From the NCBI RefSeq assembly GCF_024746835.1, contig NZ_CP080531.1, positions 3,472,001-3,536,000 on the forward strand: 64,000 bases of DNA, read 5' to 3'. Below are positions 8,983-19,300 of the stretch, piece after piece. Within the stretch, counting starts at the first letter, position 1. Each line of letters begins with the position of its first letter. Both the position numbers and the translations under genes were made by a program. The notes under the pieces were generated by a model. It saw nothing but the letters and a program-made list of their open reading frames with translations, was not told where the DNA came from and made no database searches. Origin of the DNA: Mesorhizobium sp. AR02 (GTDB lineage Bacteria; Pseudomonadota; Alphaproteobacteria; Rhizobiales; Rhizobiaceae).

Positions 8983-10507
8983 TCAGACCGCTGACAAACC
9001 CCGTCGATTTTCGGCGGGGTTTTTCTTATGGGGTTGGTGGGTCAGGATTTTCGGCCGTCAGCAGCGTTTGTCAGGGTTGCCTGCCTCATGCGAGGCGGGG
9101 TTTTGGCCTTGGGCTGAGGGCCAGGGCGATCTTCTTCATGTTCTGGGCTGCGGCGGCGATCAGACACTGGCAGGCTACCCTGGTGAGACTTCGGAACCGG
9201 GCATAGCGGTGGCCGTGCAGTTGCTTGGCGTCGGCGAAGGAGCGCTCGACAGTTTCCTTGCGGCGGCGGTAGACGGCCTTGCCCCACGCCGTCAGCCGGT
9301 TGGCGTCGGTGCGTTCCTTGGCATCGGCCCAGACGTGGCGGATGATGGTGCGCTGGGCCTTGGCATTGGTGGTGCAGGAAGCGAGCAGTGGACAGTCGCG
9401 GCAGATAGCGGGGGCGCTCTTGTAATGGCGGTAGCCATTGCGGTCGGTGGTCGCGTAGGCCAACAACTGGCCCTGTGGGCAGCGATAGCCATCGGTCTCG
9501 GGCTCATGGGTGAAGGATGACGGTCCCATCATGCCAGGCTTGGGCGGTGTTGGGCGGCGATAGCCGGTGACGCCGCGTATTGCGCGATCCTCCAGCCCTT
9601 TGGCGATGCCGGCCGTGGCATAGCCGGCGTCCAGCCCGACAGCGCCGACATCAAAGCCGAAGCGCTCCACCTGGCGGTCGAGCCGCGACAGGTAGACCGT
9701 AGAATCGTGGACGATCGCTGTCGTGTGCGTGTCGGTGATGATGGCGTGGGCCGCATCCACCGTGCGGTGGTCGAGATAGAAGAAGCCCTTCGGTTTGCCC
9801 TCGCGCACCATGTAGCCGCTGTCGGGATCGGTGCGCGATACCTTCGTCTCCTTCACCGCGGGCTGGCGTTGCTTCTCCTTCAGCGGCTTCTGGCCGTGCA
9901 GCCCTCGTTCGGCGTCGATCGCACGATCGAGGTCGGCCCAATAGTCGGCCCGCGACTTGGCGATCATGGCAAGATCGTATTTGCCCTTGTTGGCGTTGGC
10001 CTTCAGATGGGTGGAGTCGGTGTAAAGCACCGTGCCATCGACAAGGCCCGCTCGGATCGCCTGCTCGACGATACGGTCGAAGATCGCCTGCGACACGCTG
10101 GTGTCGTCGTAGCGTCGACGCCGGTTCTGCGACAGCGTCGAGGCGTCGAACACCTTGTCCGTCAGTTTCAGCCGCAAAAACCAACGATAGGCGACATTGA
10201 CCTCGATCTCGCGCACCAACTGCCGTTCCGAGCGAACTCCAAACAGGTAGCCGATGAACAGCGCCTTGAACATCAAGGTCGGATCGAGCGGCGGCCGGCC
10301 ATTGTCCGGGCAATAGAGTGGCGCCGTCAGATCGTGGATGAAGGAGAAATCGATCACACGGTCGATCTTGCGCAACAGGTGATCAGCCGGAACCAGCTGA
10401 TCCAGCGTTACCATCTCAAGCGCGGTCTGTTCAGGGGCGGGTCGCTTCAACATGACCCAGTGAATCAAAAACCCCCGGCAAATGCCAGGGGTTTGTCAGC
10501 AGTCTGA
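8983..10507. mobile_element. IS1182-like insertion sequence, 1525 bp
   Basis: The element is bounded by imperfect inverted repeats: TCAGACCGCTGACAAACCCC at the left and, on the complement, TCAGACTGCTGACAAACCCC at the right (19 of 20 identical). It holds one transposase gene on the minus strand. A hairpin (AACCCCG 8997-9003, CGGGGTT 9015-9021, then T residues) sits at the left end and a similar one at the right, which may block read-through from outside. The 23-base palindrome outside each end is identical, so it is read as the target-site duplication. Target duplications of variable length and preference for palindromes are known in the IS1182 family. Confidence 0.8.
9086..10468 (-). CDS. IS1182-family transposase
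   Basis: The 460-residue protein has the DUF772-like N-terminal region (YCPDNGRPPLDPTLMFKALFIGYLFG, here quoted in part) and a DDE_Tnp_1-type core. Candidate catalytic residues are the Asp in YTDSTHLKA, the Asp in VGLDAGYAT and the Glu in KETVERSFADAK. A cysteine cluster (CRDCPLLASCTT) lies in the C-terminal third, as in many IS1182 proteins. MLKRPAPEQ at 10453 is an alternative start. The gene is uninterrupted, so the element may still be able to move. Confidence 0.9.
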   Translation of the reverse strand: MIHWVMLKRPAPEQTALEMVTLDQLVPADHLLRKIDRVIDFSFIHDLTAPLYCPDNGRPPLDPTLMFKALFIGYLFGVRSERQLVREIEVNVAYRWFLRLKLTDKVFDASTLSQNRRRRYDDTSVSQAIFDRIVEQAIRAGLVDGTVLYTDSTHLKANANKGKYDLAMIAKSRADYWADLDRAIDAERGLHGQKPLKEKQRQPAVKETKVSRTDPDSGYMVREGKPKGFFYLDHRTVDAAHAIITDTHTTAIVHDSTVYLSRLDRQVERFGFDVGAVGLDAGYATAGIAKGLEDRAIRGVTGYRRPTPPKPGMMGPSSFTHEPETDGYRCPQGQLLAYATTDRNGYRHYKSAPAICRDCPLLASCTTNAKAQRTIIRHVWADAKERTDANRLTAWGKAVYRRRKETVERSFADAKQLHGHRYARFRSLTRVACQCLIAAAAQNMKKIALALSPRPKPRLA

Positions 10508-10530
10508 GAGGCCGGAAATTTTCCGGCCTC
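10508..10530. terminator. Terminator hairpin, right copy
   Basis: This 23-base stem-loop is identical to 8960-8982 and is followed by TTTTCTTGTT, so it would have terminated plus-strand transcription. It lies 22 bases beyond the stop codon of the efflux transporter gene and still serves that gene from the other strand. Confidence 0.75.
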
Positions 10531-10552
10531 TTTTCTTGTTCTTCGGCTTCTA

Positions 10553-13500
10553 TCAGTCCTGCAGCGCCGGCATCAGCTTCGGATCCGGCTTTTCCGCCAG
10601 ATGCGGCAGGTCCTTGCTGGCGATGAAGGTGTAGAACATGGGCACGACGAAGAGCGTGAACATGGTGCCAACCAAGATGCCGCTGAAGATCACGATGCCC
10701 ATCGAATACCGGGCCGCGGCACCCGCGCCGCTGGAAACGATCAGCGGCACCACGCCAAGCGCCATCGCAGCCGTCGTCATCAGGATCGGCCGCAGCCGCA
10801 CCTTGGCCGAGGCGATGATGGCGTCGCGCCGCCGCATGCCGTGGGCCTCGCGCTGTTGGTTGGCGAACTCGACCAGCAGGATGCCGTGCTTGGTGATCAG
10901 GCCGATCAGTGTAATCAGGCCGACCTGCGTGTAGATGTTGAGCGTCGCCGGTGGGATGCTGAAGTGTGATCCCATGATCATGAAAATCATATTGAGATTC
11001 GGGATCATGTTGAGCGGCAACATCGCGCCGAAGATCGACAGCGGCACCGCCATCATGATGATCAGCGGGTCGCGGAAGCTTTCGAACTGCGCCGCCAGCA
11101 CCAGATAAATGACGATAACGGCCGCCGCGAAAGCGATCAGAATCGTGTTGCCCTGCTCCTTCTCCTGCCGGGACTGGCCGGAGTAGTCGATGAAGAAGGT
11201 GTCGGGCAGGTTTTCCCTGGCGATGTCCTCCAGCGCTTTCAGCCCGTCGCCTGTGGTGACGCCAGGCAGCGGCAGCGCGGAAATCGTCGCCGAATTCAGC
11301 TGGTTGAACTGTTCGATGGCGGCCGGCGACGCATTGGTCGAAATCTTCACCACCGCCGATAGCGGCACCATCTCGCCGGTTACGCTGCGCACGAAATACT
11401 CGCCGAGCTTTTCGGGGTTGTCGCGGAACTCCTGCGGCACCTGCGGAATGATGTCGTAGCTGTTGGAGTCGCGGTCGAATTGCGCCACTTCAGCGCCGCC
11501 GACAAGCAAGGTCAGCGTTCGGCCGATATCGGCGATCGGCAGGTTCAGCGCGGCGGCGCGGTCACGGTCGATGGTCACTGTCACCTGCGGTGCATCATAG
11601 GCCATCGAATTCTGCACGACGATGAAGCGGCCGGAGGCCTGCGCCTTGTTCTTGATCTGCTCGGCCACCTCGTACACTTCCGAGGAATCGCCGGTCGAGC
11701 GCACCACCATGGAGATGGGCAGGCCGCCGCCGGAGCCCGGCAGCGTCGGCGGTGCAAAGACGAAGGCCTGGACACCCGCCACCTTAGCGATACGAGCCGT
11801 GATGTCGGCCTGCAGCTCTTTCGAATTGCGCTTGCGCTCCGCCCAATCCTTGAAGGCAAAGCCGACGAAGGCGCTGTTTGTCGTGCCACCGAAGGCGACG
11901 GCGGAGAACTGCGCCCGTGTTTCCGGAATGTCCTTCACCAGTCCCAGAATCTGGTTGACATAGGTCTCGGTGTAATCGGATGTCGCATAGCGTGGCCCCG
12001 TCACAATCGACAGCAGGAAGCCCTGATCCTCTTCCGGCGCCAGCTCGCTCGAGGTCTTGGTGAACATGAAGCCGGTCACGCCGACGAGTGCGAGCACGAT
12101 GATCAACGTCAAAGGACGATAATTCAGCGAACCGGTGACGGCCCGCTCATAGACGTGTTCGACCCGCGCGAAAATGCCGTCGACAATGCGCTGGAAACGG
12201 CCTGGTGTGCCCGCCTTCAAGAGGCGCGCGGACATCATCGGGGTGATGGTGACGGCGATGACGCCCGACAGCACCACCGAGCCGGCGAGCGTGACCGCGA
12301 ATTCGCGGAACAGCGCGCCGGTCAGGCCGCCGGTGAAGGCCAACGGCGCGAACACGGCGGCCAGTGTCATCGTCATGGCGACAATGGCCGAGGCGATTTC
12401 GCGCATGCCGCTGAAAGCCGCCTGCATTGGCGACATGTGGTCTTCTTCCATGTGGCGGTGGATGTTTTCCACCACCACGATGGCGTCGTCGACAACAAGG
12501 CCGATCGCCAGCACCATGGCCAGAAGGGACAGAAGGTTGATCGAATAGCCGACCGCAAACAGAAGAAAGCAGACGCCGATCAGCGACAGCGGGATGGTGA
12601 TGATCGGCATCATCACCGAACGGAACGAGCCAAGGAATAGAAGAATGACTACGACGACGATGGCAACCGCCTCGGCAATGGTCTTGAACACTTCGTAGAT
12701 CGAGGCGCTGATCTGGCCGGTTGCGTCGTAGACGACCTCGATCGTCATGCCTTTCGGCAATGTCTCCTGGATCTGCGGCACGAGCTTGGTGAGTGCCGCA
12801 GCCGTAGTCAGCGGATTGGCCGCGGGGGTCGGGAAGATGGCGAGGAAGGTGCCGGGCTTGCCGTTGAAGGATACCCTGGTGTCGGTGTTCGCGGCGGCGA
12901 GTTCGACCCGAGCCACGTCGCGGAGCCGCACGACATTGCCGTCGGTCGAGCGCAGCGGCAGCGCGGCGAAGGCTTCGGGCGTCTGCAGCGTCGAGCGCAC
13001 GGTGATCGACGAGACGACATATTCGTTCTGGGTGTTGCCGGGCGCTGACAGGAAGTTGGAGTTGTTGATCGCCGCCAGCGCTTCGGCTGCCGTCACACCG
13101 CGCGCGGCAAGCCTGACCGGATCGATCCAGACGCGCATCGAGTATTGCTGAGCGCCGAAGATCTGCACGTCGGCGACACCTTCGACCGTCGACATACGCG
13201 GCCGGATGACGCGCTCGATATACTCCGTCAGCTGCTCCTTCGTCATGTTCGGATTCTGCATCGAGATGTACATCATCGCGAACTGCTGGCCGGTGCCCTT
13301 GACGATGACAGGGTCTTTGGAGGCGTCCGGCAAGGTGCCGCGCACGCCCTGGACCTTGGACAGCACTTCGGTCAGCGCCACGTCGGGGTTGGAGCCGAGC
13401 TTCATCTGCACCGTCACGGTGCTGGAGGACGGGCGACTGGACGAGGTGACGTAGTCGATGTTCTCGGTCGAGGCGACGGCGCGCGCGATCGGGGCGGAAA

Positions 13501-13687
13501 TGAAGCCCTGAATCAGATCGGCGCTGGCGCCTGGATAGGCCGTCGTGATGGTGATCGCGGTCTCGTCAACCTTTGGATACTGCCGGATCGACAGGTTGAA
13601 GATGCCCTGGAAACCCAGAAGCAGGATCAAGCAGGCAAGGACCGTCGACAGGACGGGCCGGCGAATGAAGAGATCGGAAAAGCTCAT
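10553..13687 (-). CDS. RND-family efflux transporter, inner-membrane subunit
   Basis: At 1044 residues this is a normal-length HAE1-type pump. It should be a homotrimer that uses the proton gradient to extrude drugs or other hydrophobic compounds. Visible features are the N-terminal SFSDLFIRRPVLSTVLACL anchor, twelve hydrophobic segments in two halves, the proton-relay pair in TM4 (GLVVDDAIVVVENIHRHMEE), and a C-terminal GTMFTLFVVPMFY. The two large periplasmic loops are present. Its start overlaps the stop of the adaptor gene by four bases (ATGA), so the two are translationally coupled. No outer-membrane channel gene is nearby. The IS insertion lies downstream and does not damage it. Confidence 0.93.
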   Translation of the reverse strand: MSFSDLFIRRPVLSTVLACLILLLGFQGIFNLSIRQYPKVDETAITITTAYPGASADLIQGFISAPIARAVASTENIDYVTSSSRPSSSTVTVQMKLGSNPDVALTEVLSKVQGVRGTLPDASKDPVIVKGTGQQFAMMYISMQNPNMTKEQLTEYIERVIRPRMSTVEGVADVQIFGAQQYSMRVWIDPVRLAARGVTAAEALAAINNSNFLSAPGNTQNEYVVSSITVRSTLQTPEAFAALPLRSTDGNVVRLRDVARVELAAANTDTRVSFNGKPGTFLAIFPTPAANPLTTAAALTKLVPQIQETLPKGMTIEVVYDATGQISASIYEVFKTIAEAVAIVVVVILLFLGSFRSVMMPIITIPLSLIGVCFLLFAVGYSINLLSLLAMVLAIGLVVDDAIVVVENIHRHMEEDHMSPMQAAFSGMREIASAIVAMTMTLAAVFAPLAFTGGLTGALFREFAVTLAGSVVLSGVIAVTITPMMSARLLKAGTPGRFQRIVDGIFARVEHVYERAVTGSLNYRPLTLIIVLALVGVTGFMFTKTSSELAPEEDQGFLLSIVTGPRYATSDYTETYVNQILGLVKDIPETRAQFSAVAFGGTTNSAFVGFAFKDWAERKRNSKELQADITARIAKVAGVQAFVFAPPTLPGSGGGLPISMVVRSTGDSSEVYEVAEQIKNKAQASGRFIVVQNSMAYDAPQVTVTIDRDRAAALNLPIADIGRTLTLLVGGAEVAQFDRDSNSYDIIPQVPQEFRDNPEKLGEYFVRSVTGEMVPLSAVVKISTNASPAAIEQFNQLNSATISALPLPGVTTGDGLKALEDIARENLPDTFFIDYSGQSRQEKEQGNTILIAFAAAVIVIYLVLAAQFESFRDPLIIMMAVPLSIFGAMLPLNMIPNLNMIFMIMGSHFSIPPATLNIYTQVGLITLIGLITKHGILLVEFANQQREAHGMRRRDAIIASAKVRLRPILMTTAAMALGVVPLIVSSGAGAAARYSMGIVIFSGILVGTMFTLFVVPMFYTFIASKDLPHLAEKPDPKLMPALQD

Positions 13688-15066
13688 TGCTGGTCGGCCT
13701 GCTTGTTCGCCGATTTGGTCGGGTCGATAGTGTTGTCGACATTGACGGACATGCCGTTGAACAGGCGGTTCTGACCGGCGGTGACGACTTCGTCGCCAGC
13801 CTTCAGCCCTTCGACGATCTCGACCATGCCTTGATTGCGGCGGCCGGGCTTGACGAAGACCTGCGACAGCACCAGCGCGGGCTTGTCGCCTTCCGCCGCC
13901 GGCTTGGCCGGGTCGGCCGCTGGCTTGGTGGCATCAGAAGCGGCCTTGTCCGCTGGCTTGGCAGCATCGGCGGCAGGCTTCGTGGCATCAGCCGCCGGCT
14001 TCATGGCGTCGGCTGCCGGTTTCATCGCATCCGCAGGCTTGGCATCCGCGGGCTTGGCGTCCGCCGGTTTGTCGCTTGCGGTGGCCGCGGGCTTTTCCTC
14101 CGGCTTGGCAGGCTGCGCCGGGGCCGCCTCGGCGGGCTTTGCCGGCTGCACCACGAAGATGTAGTCGCCATAAAGGCTGGAGGTCAGCGCCGTCTGTGGC
14201 AGCGTCAGCACGTTCTGCTGTTCGGGCAGTTCGACACGCACCTGCACGAACTGCCCAGGAGTCAGCTTGCCGTCGGGATTGGCGACTTCGGCCCTGATGT
14301 TGACCAGCCGGCTGGAGGAGTCGATTTTCGGGTCGATGCCGCGAATGGCGCCGGCAAACGGCTTGTCCTCACCGCCGAAGCCCAACCGAACCGTCTGGCC
14401 GATCTTGAGCAGTGGGAGTTGCTGTTCGGGGACCGAGAAATCGACGCGCATCGTGTCGAGGTCCTGCAACGTCACCACGGCAGTGCCGGGCGCCATATAC
14501 TGGCCGATATCGATCTTTGGAATGCCGACCGTGCCACCGAAAGGCGCCGTCAGCTGCTTCTGGTCGAGCACGGCCTGCAGCTTGGTGACCTGGGATGCCG
14601 AGGCCGAGGCCGCCGCCCGCGCCGTGTCGAGCGTCGAGTCGGACCCCACGCCACGCTTGGTCAGTTCGATGGCGCGAGCCAGCGATGTCTGATCGAGCGC
14701 GGCCTGCGCCTGCTGTGCGTCGAGATCGGCGCGCTCGACAGCGTCATCGAGCTGCAGCAGAACCGCATTGGCCGCCACTTTCTCGTTGGCATGGAAAAGG
14801 ATGTCCTTGACGATGCCGGTGGTCTCGACCGTCAGGTCGACACCGCGTACCGCCTTGACCGTACCGATCGCCTCGACGCCCGGCGTCCAGCTCGACGGCT
14901 TGGCGATGGTTGTCGACACGGTCGCTGCCGGCGGCTTCATGGTGGCGAAAAACTGCTTGGTGCCGTATTCGCGCATGACGTTAGTGCCGACAATGATGCC
15001 GACAACAACAACGAGAACGACCAGGACCAGAATGATGAGAAAGATACGAAGTATGCGCTTGAACAA
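13684..15066 (-). CDS. RND efflux periplasmic adaptor (membrane fusion protein) with an Ala/Lys/Pro repeat insert
   Basis: The protein links the inner-membrane pump to an outer-membrane channel. A basic N-terminus is followed by a strongly hydrophobic anchor, then the lipoyl-like and hairpin region (VETTGIVKDILFHANEKVAANAVL, quoted in part) and a beta-barrel domain. TTG 15066, preceded by GAGGGG, is preferred because it starts right at the anchor; a longer frame begins at TTG 15141. Between about residues 305 and 395 there is an insert of KPADA and KPAADA units, rich in Ala, Lys, Pro and Asp and absent from ordinary adaptors. The last part (RRNQGMVEIVEGLKAGDEVV, partial) returns to the normal fold. 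The gene is first in the operon, divergent from its TetR regulator. Confidence 0.9.
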   Translation of the reverse strand: MFKRILRIFLIILVLVVLVVVVGIIVGTNVMREYGTKQFFATMKPPAATVSTTIAKPSSWTPGVEAIGTVKAVRGVDLTVETTGIVKDILFHANEKVAANAVLLQLDDAVERADLDAQQAQAALDQTSLARAIELTKRGVGSDSTLDTARAAASASASQVTKLQAVLDQKQLTAPFGGTVGIPKIDIGQYMAPGTAVVTLQDLDTMRVDFSVPEQQLPLLKIGQTVRLGFGGEDKPFAGAIRGIDPKIDSSSRLVNIRAEVANPDGKLTPGQFVQVRVELPEQQNVLTLPQTALTSSLYGDYIFVVQPAKPAEAAPAQPAKPEEKPAATASDKPADAKPADAKPADAMKPAADAMKPAADATKPAADAAKPADKAASDATKPAADPAKPAAEGDKPALVLSQVFVKPGRRNQGMVEIVEGLKAGDEVVTAGQNRLFNGMSVNVDNTIDPTKSANKQADQQ

Positions 15067-15160
15067 GGAAGTCCCCTCAGTCGAAATCCGGCGCGAAGCA
15101 CGGACATCGGGACACATATCGACTGCGGGTCCCGATTTCAAATAGTGGCGGTCTTACTGT

Positions 15161-15174
15161 ACCGTCTGGACGGT
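15161..15174. promoter_or_regulatory. Probable TetR operator of the efflux operon
   Basis: ACCGTC-TG-GACGGT is a perfect 6-bp inverted repeat in the gap between the divergent adaptor and TetR genes. Its position lets one repressor control both. This is inferred from symmetry and place. Confidence 0.6.
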
Positions 15175-15211
15175 CTTGTCAATTGGGCCTAAGCATGCGA
15201 AGGGAGGCGCC

Positions 15212-15745
15212 ATGAGAGCCCAACGACCGAATTCGCGCGAGAAAATCCTCGCCGCAGCGGCTGATGTCGCTCGGGAATCCGGGCCCGGCAGCCTGTCGCT
15301 GGATGCCGTCGCCAGTCGTGCCGGCGTGTCGAAGGGCGGGCTGCTCTATAACTTCCCGACCAAAGCCAAATTGATGCAGGGGCTGGTCGAGGGCTATCTG
15401 CGCGATTTTGAGCAGGCGCTGGAATCCGCCAGCATCGGCGACGACGGCAAAAATCCACTTGCCGTCTATATCAGGCTGTCGGCCAATGATTGCGAGGAAA
15501 AGCAGCCCTCGGCCTCCTGGATCTTTTCGGCGATCGCCGAGGATCCCGATTTCATGACGCCGATAAAGACATTCAAGCGGCAGCTTTTCGAACGGCTGAA
15601 GGGCGAGACGAAGGATCTCAAGTCGCTGCTGGTCTGCTATCTCGCCATCGAGGGGCTGCGCAGCATGAACCTCTTCGATTCCGATGTGCTGTCGAAAGAC
15701 GAACGCGAGCTGCTGGTGTCGTCCCTGCTGGAGATCGCCAAATAG
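15212..15745 (+). CDS. TetR-family transcriptional regulator
   Basis: The 177-residue protein has a standard N-terminal TetR DNA-binding domain (about residues 8-55, SREKILAAAADVARESG then AGVSKGGLLYNFPTKAKLM, quoted in parts). A ligand-binding C-terminal domain follows, of the type often listed as TetR_C_37-like. ATG 15212 follows GAAGGGAGGC with good spacing; the frame is open slightly upstream but without a site. The gene is divergent from the efflux operon and shares its promoter region and palindrome, so it is most likely the local repressor relieved by pump substrates. Confidence 0.9.
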   Translation: MRAQRPNSREKILAAAADVARESGPGSLSLDAVASRAGVSKGGLLYNFPTKAKLMQGLVEGYLRDFEQALESASIGDDGKNPLAVYIRLSANDCEEKQPSASWIFSAIAEDPDFMTPIKTFKRQLFERLKGETKDLKSLLVCYLAIEGLRSMNLFDSDVLSKDERELLVSSLLEIAK

Positions 15746-15778
15746 GCGGCGCCAAAGAATGACCTCTATTATGGGCAT

Positions 15779-16219
15779 TCAACCCGCGGCGCGTTCAATA
15801 TCCCGGCGCAGGACAATCGCGGTTGTCAGGTCCTCGACGCCGCCGAGCGTGGCAATGAGGTCGCGCACCGTATTGAGCCTGTCGATCGACGGCACCTCGA
15901 CCTCGACGATGAGATCGAGCTGGCCGCTCACCGACGACACGCGCCGGACCTCAGGATAGCGCGCCAGCTGGTCGAGAATGCCGATTGATGGCGTACGGAT
16001 CAGGGTGACCAGCAGGAAAGCGCAGACAAGCCCGGCGTCCATCTGACCGATATCGGCCCGGTAACCTCTGATGACACCACTCTTTTCCAGCGAAGCCACC
16101 CGCTCGCTCGTCGCGCTGCGCGACAGGCCGATGCGCCCGGCAAGCGTCTTCAGCGGGATGCGGGCCTCCTTCGACAGAATGGCGAGAATGTCCCGGTCCT
16201 TGGCGTCCAGTTCTTTCAT
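15779..16219 (-). CDS. Lrp/AsnC-family transcriptional regulator
   Basis: The 146-residue protein has the Lrp layout. An N-terminal helix-turn-helix (ELDAKDRDILAILSKEARI, then GLSRSATSERVASLEKSGVI) is followed by an RAM ligand-binding domain (about residues 65-140, with SGQLDLIVEVEVPSIDRL). ATG 16219 is preceded by GGAG nine bases upstream; a TTG five codons earlier is less likely. The gene is divergent from the kinase-aminotransferase fusion, which is the natural target, and an amino acid processed by that enzyme would be the natural effector. That link is from position only. Confidence 0.88.
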   Translation of the reverse strand: MKELDAKDRDILAILSKEARIPLKTLAGRIGLSRSATSERVASLEKSGVIRGYRADIGQMDAGLVCAFLLVTLIRTPSIGILDQLARYPEVRRVSSVSGQLDLIVEVEVPSIDRLNTVRDLIATLGGVEDLTTAIVLRRDIERAAG

Positions 16220-16350
16220 GACGTCACGCTCCAAGCGGTTCCGTTAATGTGCCGGTCAATGCAGTCATTGTGTCGGTGCAACCGACGCTTTGCCGGATGC
16301 CCGATTTTTTGGCCCATGCCAAGCTTGGACAAAGCAAATCCGGAATCCCG

Positions 16351-19300
16351 ATGACCAACGTTTCATACCCAGCGCCTCAAGTCTCGCAGAACGAGGCCGT
16401 CGATATCGCGATGCGGCACTTCGGCATTGCCGGCAGCGTCGCGCCGCTCGACAGCGAGCGCGACCGGAATTTCAAGCTGACTGCGCCGGACCATTCGCTG
16501 TGGATCCTGAAAATCGTCAACGCCAGCGAGCCGCTCGTCGAGAGCGAATTCCAGACGGCATTGTTCGATCACCTCGAGCGCAACAGCCAGGGTCTCGCCG
16601 TGCCGCGTTTGAGGAAGACGGTACAAGGCGCTTCGCTCGCCCATGCCAAGGGGCCTGGCGGGGAAGATCATGCTGTGCGCCTGGTATCATGGCTGCCCGG
16701 CCGACCGCTGGCCGAGAGCCAGACCACTCCAGCGCTGCTCGAAAGCCTGGGCGGCGCGCTCGGCCGGCTGGACCGCGCCCTGCAGGGGTTCATCCACCCC
16801 GGCGCTTTGCGGTCGTTCGACTGGGACATTCGCCAGGCGGGTGCTGCCCGGCAACGCCTTCACCATATCGACGACGATCAGGACCGCGCCTTGCTCGAAC
16901 GGTTTCTCGATCATTTCGATGCCGTGGTGGCACCCCGGCTGCCGGTGTTGCGGGCGCAGGTCATCCACAACGACGCCAATGACTGGAATGTGCTCGTCGA
17001 TCCCGACAGGCCCGAGCGTGTCGCAGGGCTGATCGATTTCGGTGATGCGCTACACAGCGTGCTGATCGCCGAGGTTGCCGTCGCCTGTGCCTATGCCATC
17101 CTCGATGCCGAGGATCCGATCGGCGCCGCCGCCCGTCTCGCCGCCGGCTTCGACGCCGAATATCCATTGCGGGAGGAAGAACTCGACCTGCTGTTCGACC
17201 TCATCGCGATGCGGCTCGTCACCTCTGTGACGCTGTCGGCAGCGCGCAGGGACCGTACCGCCGACAATCCCTATCTGTCGATCTCGGAGGCGCCGGCCTG
17301 GCGATTGCTGCACCGCCTGGGCAGAATGAACCGGCGCTTCGCGACGGCGATCCTGCGCCATGCCTGCGGCTTCGAGGCCGCTCCCGGTGCCCGCGCGGTG
17401 ACAGGCTGGATCGCGGCAAACCGCACGCGGCTCGCGCCGATCCTCGACCGGCACCCGGCGACGCTTGCCAAGGCGCTGGTGCCCTATGGCGATCCGCACA
17501 ATCCGATGACGGTGACATCGGCGGACCAGCAGCCCGACAAGGCCACAGCATGGTGGGATGCCTATTGCGCCGAGCATGGCATTGCGCTCGGCATCGGACC
17601 TTGGGGCGAGGCACGCACCGTCTATACCAGCGACATCTTCCAGTCGCGTTTCGTTGAAGGCGCGCGGCGCGCCAACCATCTCGGCTTCGATCTTTTCATG
17701 CCGGCGGGGACGCGGCTTTACACACCACTGGCCGCCACGGTCAGAAGCGTCGAGATCGAAGAGGATCCACTCGGCTATGGCTGCCTGGTGGTGCTGGAGC
17801 ATGCGGCGCCGGGATGTCCACCCTTCGTCACCCTGTGGGGACATATGGCGCATGAGGCGGGACAGCGGCTGAAGGCTGGGGACCATCTGGAAGCGGGCAC
17901 GCTTGTCGGCGAGATGGGCACACCAGCCGAAAATGGCGGCTGGGCACCGCATCTGCATTTCCAGATATCGACGGATATAAGCCTCGCCGCACGCGACATT
18001 CTTGGGGTCGGCGAGGAGCGTTATCTCGACGTGTGGAAGGAACTGTTTCCCGATGCCGCCGAACTCGCCGGCATTCCGCCGGAAACCTTCCGGCAGAGTG
18101 GCCGTTCGCGTCCGGAAATCGTTGCCGCACGCAAGGCGTCGCTGCTGCCCAATCTCTCCATTTCCTATTCCGAGCCGATCAAGTTCGTGCGTGGCGAAGG
18201 CGTCTGGCTGATCGACGATCGCGGCCGTGCCTATCTCGACTGCTTCAACAATGTCTGCCATCTCGGCCATGCCCACCCCGACGTGGTCGAGGCGATCGCC
18301 GGCCAGGCGGCAAAGCTCAACACCAACACGCGCTATCTGCACGACGCCATCGTCACCTATGCGGAGCGGCTGACAGCGACGCTGCCCGCCGGCCTGTCGG
18401 TGGCGTCGTTTGCCTGCTCGGGCAGCGAGGCCAACAGCCTGATGCTGCGCATGGCACGGACCCATACCGGCCGCAGCGAGGCGATCGTGCTCGACTGGGG
18501 TTATCACGGCACGACGCAGGAACTGATCGATCTCAGCCCCTACAAATACAAGCGCAAGGGCGGAAAGGGACGCCCGGCGCATGTGTTCGAGGCGATCATT
18601 CCCGACAGCTACCGTGCCCCGGACGATTGGCCGGTCGGCGAACATGCAAAACGTTTTGCCGAAAGCGTCGCCGAGCAGATCGCTGAGATGACCAGGCAAG
18701 GCCGTGCGCCCGGCCTGTTCCTGGCGGAATCGATCCCCAGCGTCGCCGGCCAGGTGTTCCTGCCGGAAGGCTATCTCGGCGAAGTCTACGCGATGGTGCG
18801 CGCCGCCGGCGGCATCTGCGTGGCCGACGAAGTGCAGGTCGGCTTCGGCCGCGTCGGCAGCCATTGGTGGGCGTTCGAGACCCAAGGGGTGACACCAGAC
18901 ATCGTCACCATGGGCAAGCCGATCGGTAATGGCCATCCGATGGCGGCCTTGGTGACGACATCGGAGATCGCCGCCTCGTTCAACAACGGCATGGAATATT
19001 TCAACACTTTTGGCGGCAATCCGGTGTCCTGCGCGGCCGGGCTTGCGGTACTCGACGTCATCGAGCGCGACGGGCTCAGGCACAATGCGCTGGAGATCGG
19101 AGATTATCTCGTGAGCCGGTTCAAGGCCTTGCAGGACCGCTACGGCATCATCGGCGATGTGCGCGGCCAGGGCCTCTTCCTCGGCATCGAACTGGTCGAG
19201 GACCGTAAAAGCAAGGCGCCGGCGACAGCACTTGCCCGCCGCATCAATGACGGGGTTCGGGCACGCGGCGTGCTGATCGGCACCGAGGGACCGCATGACA

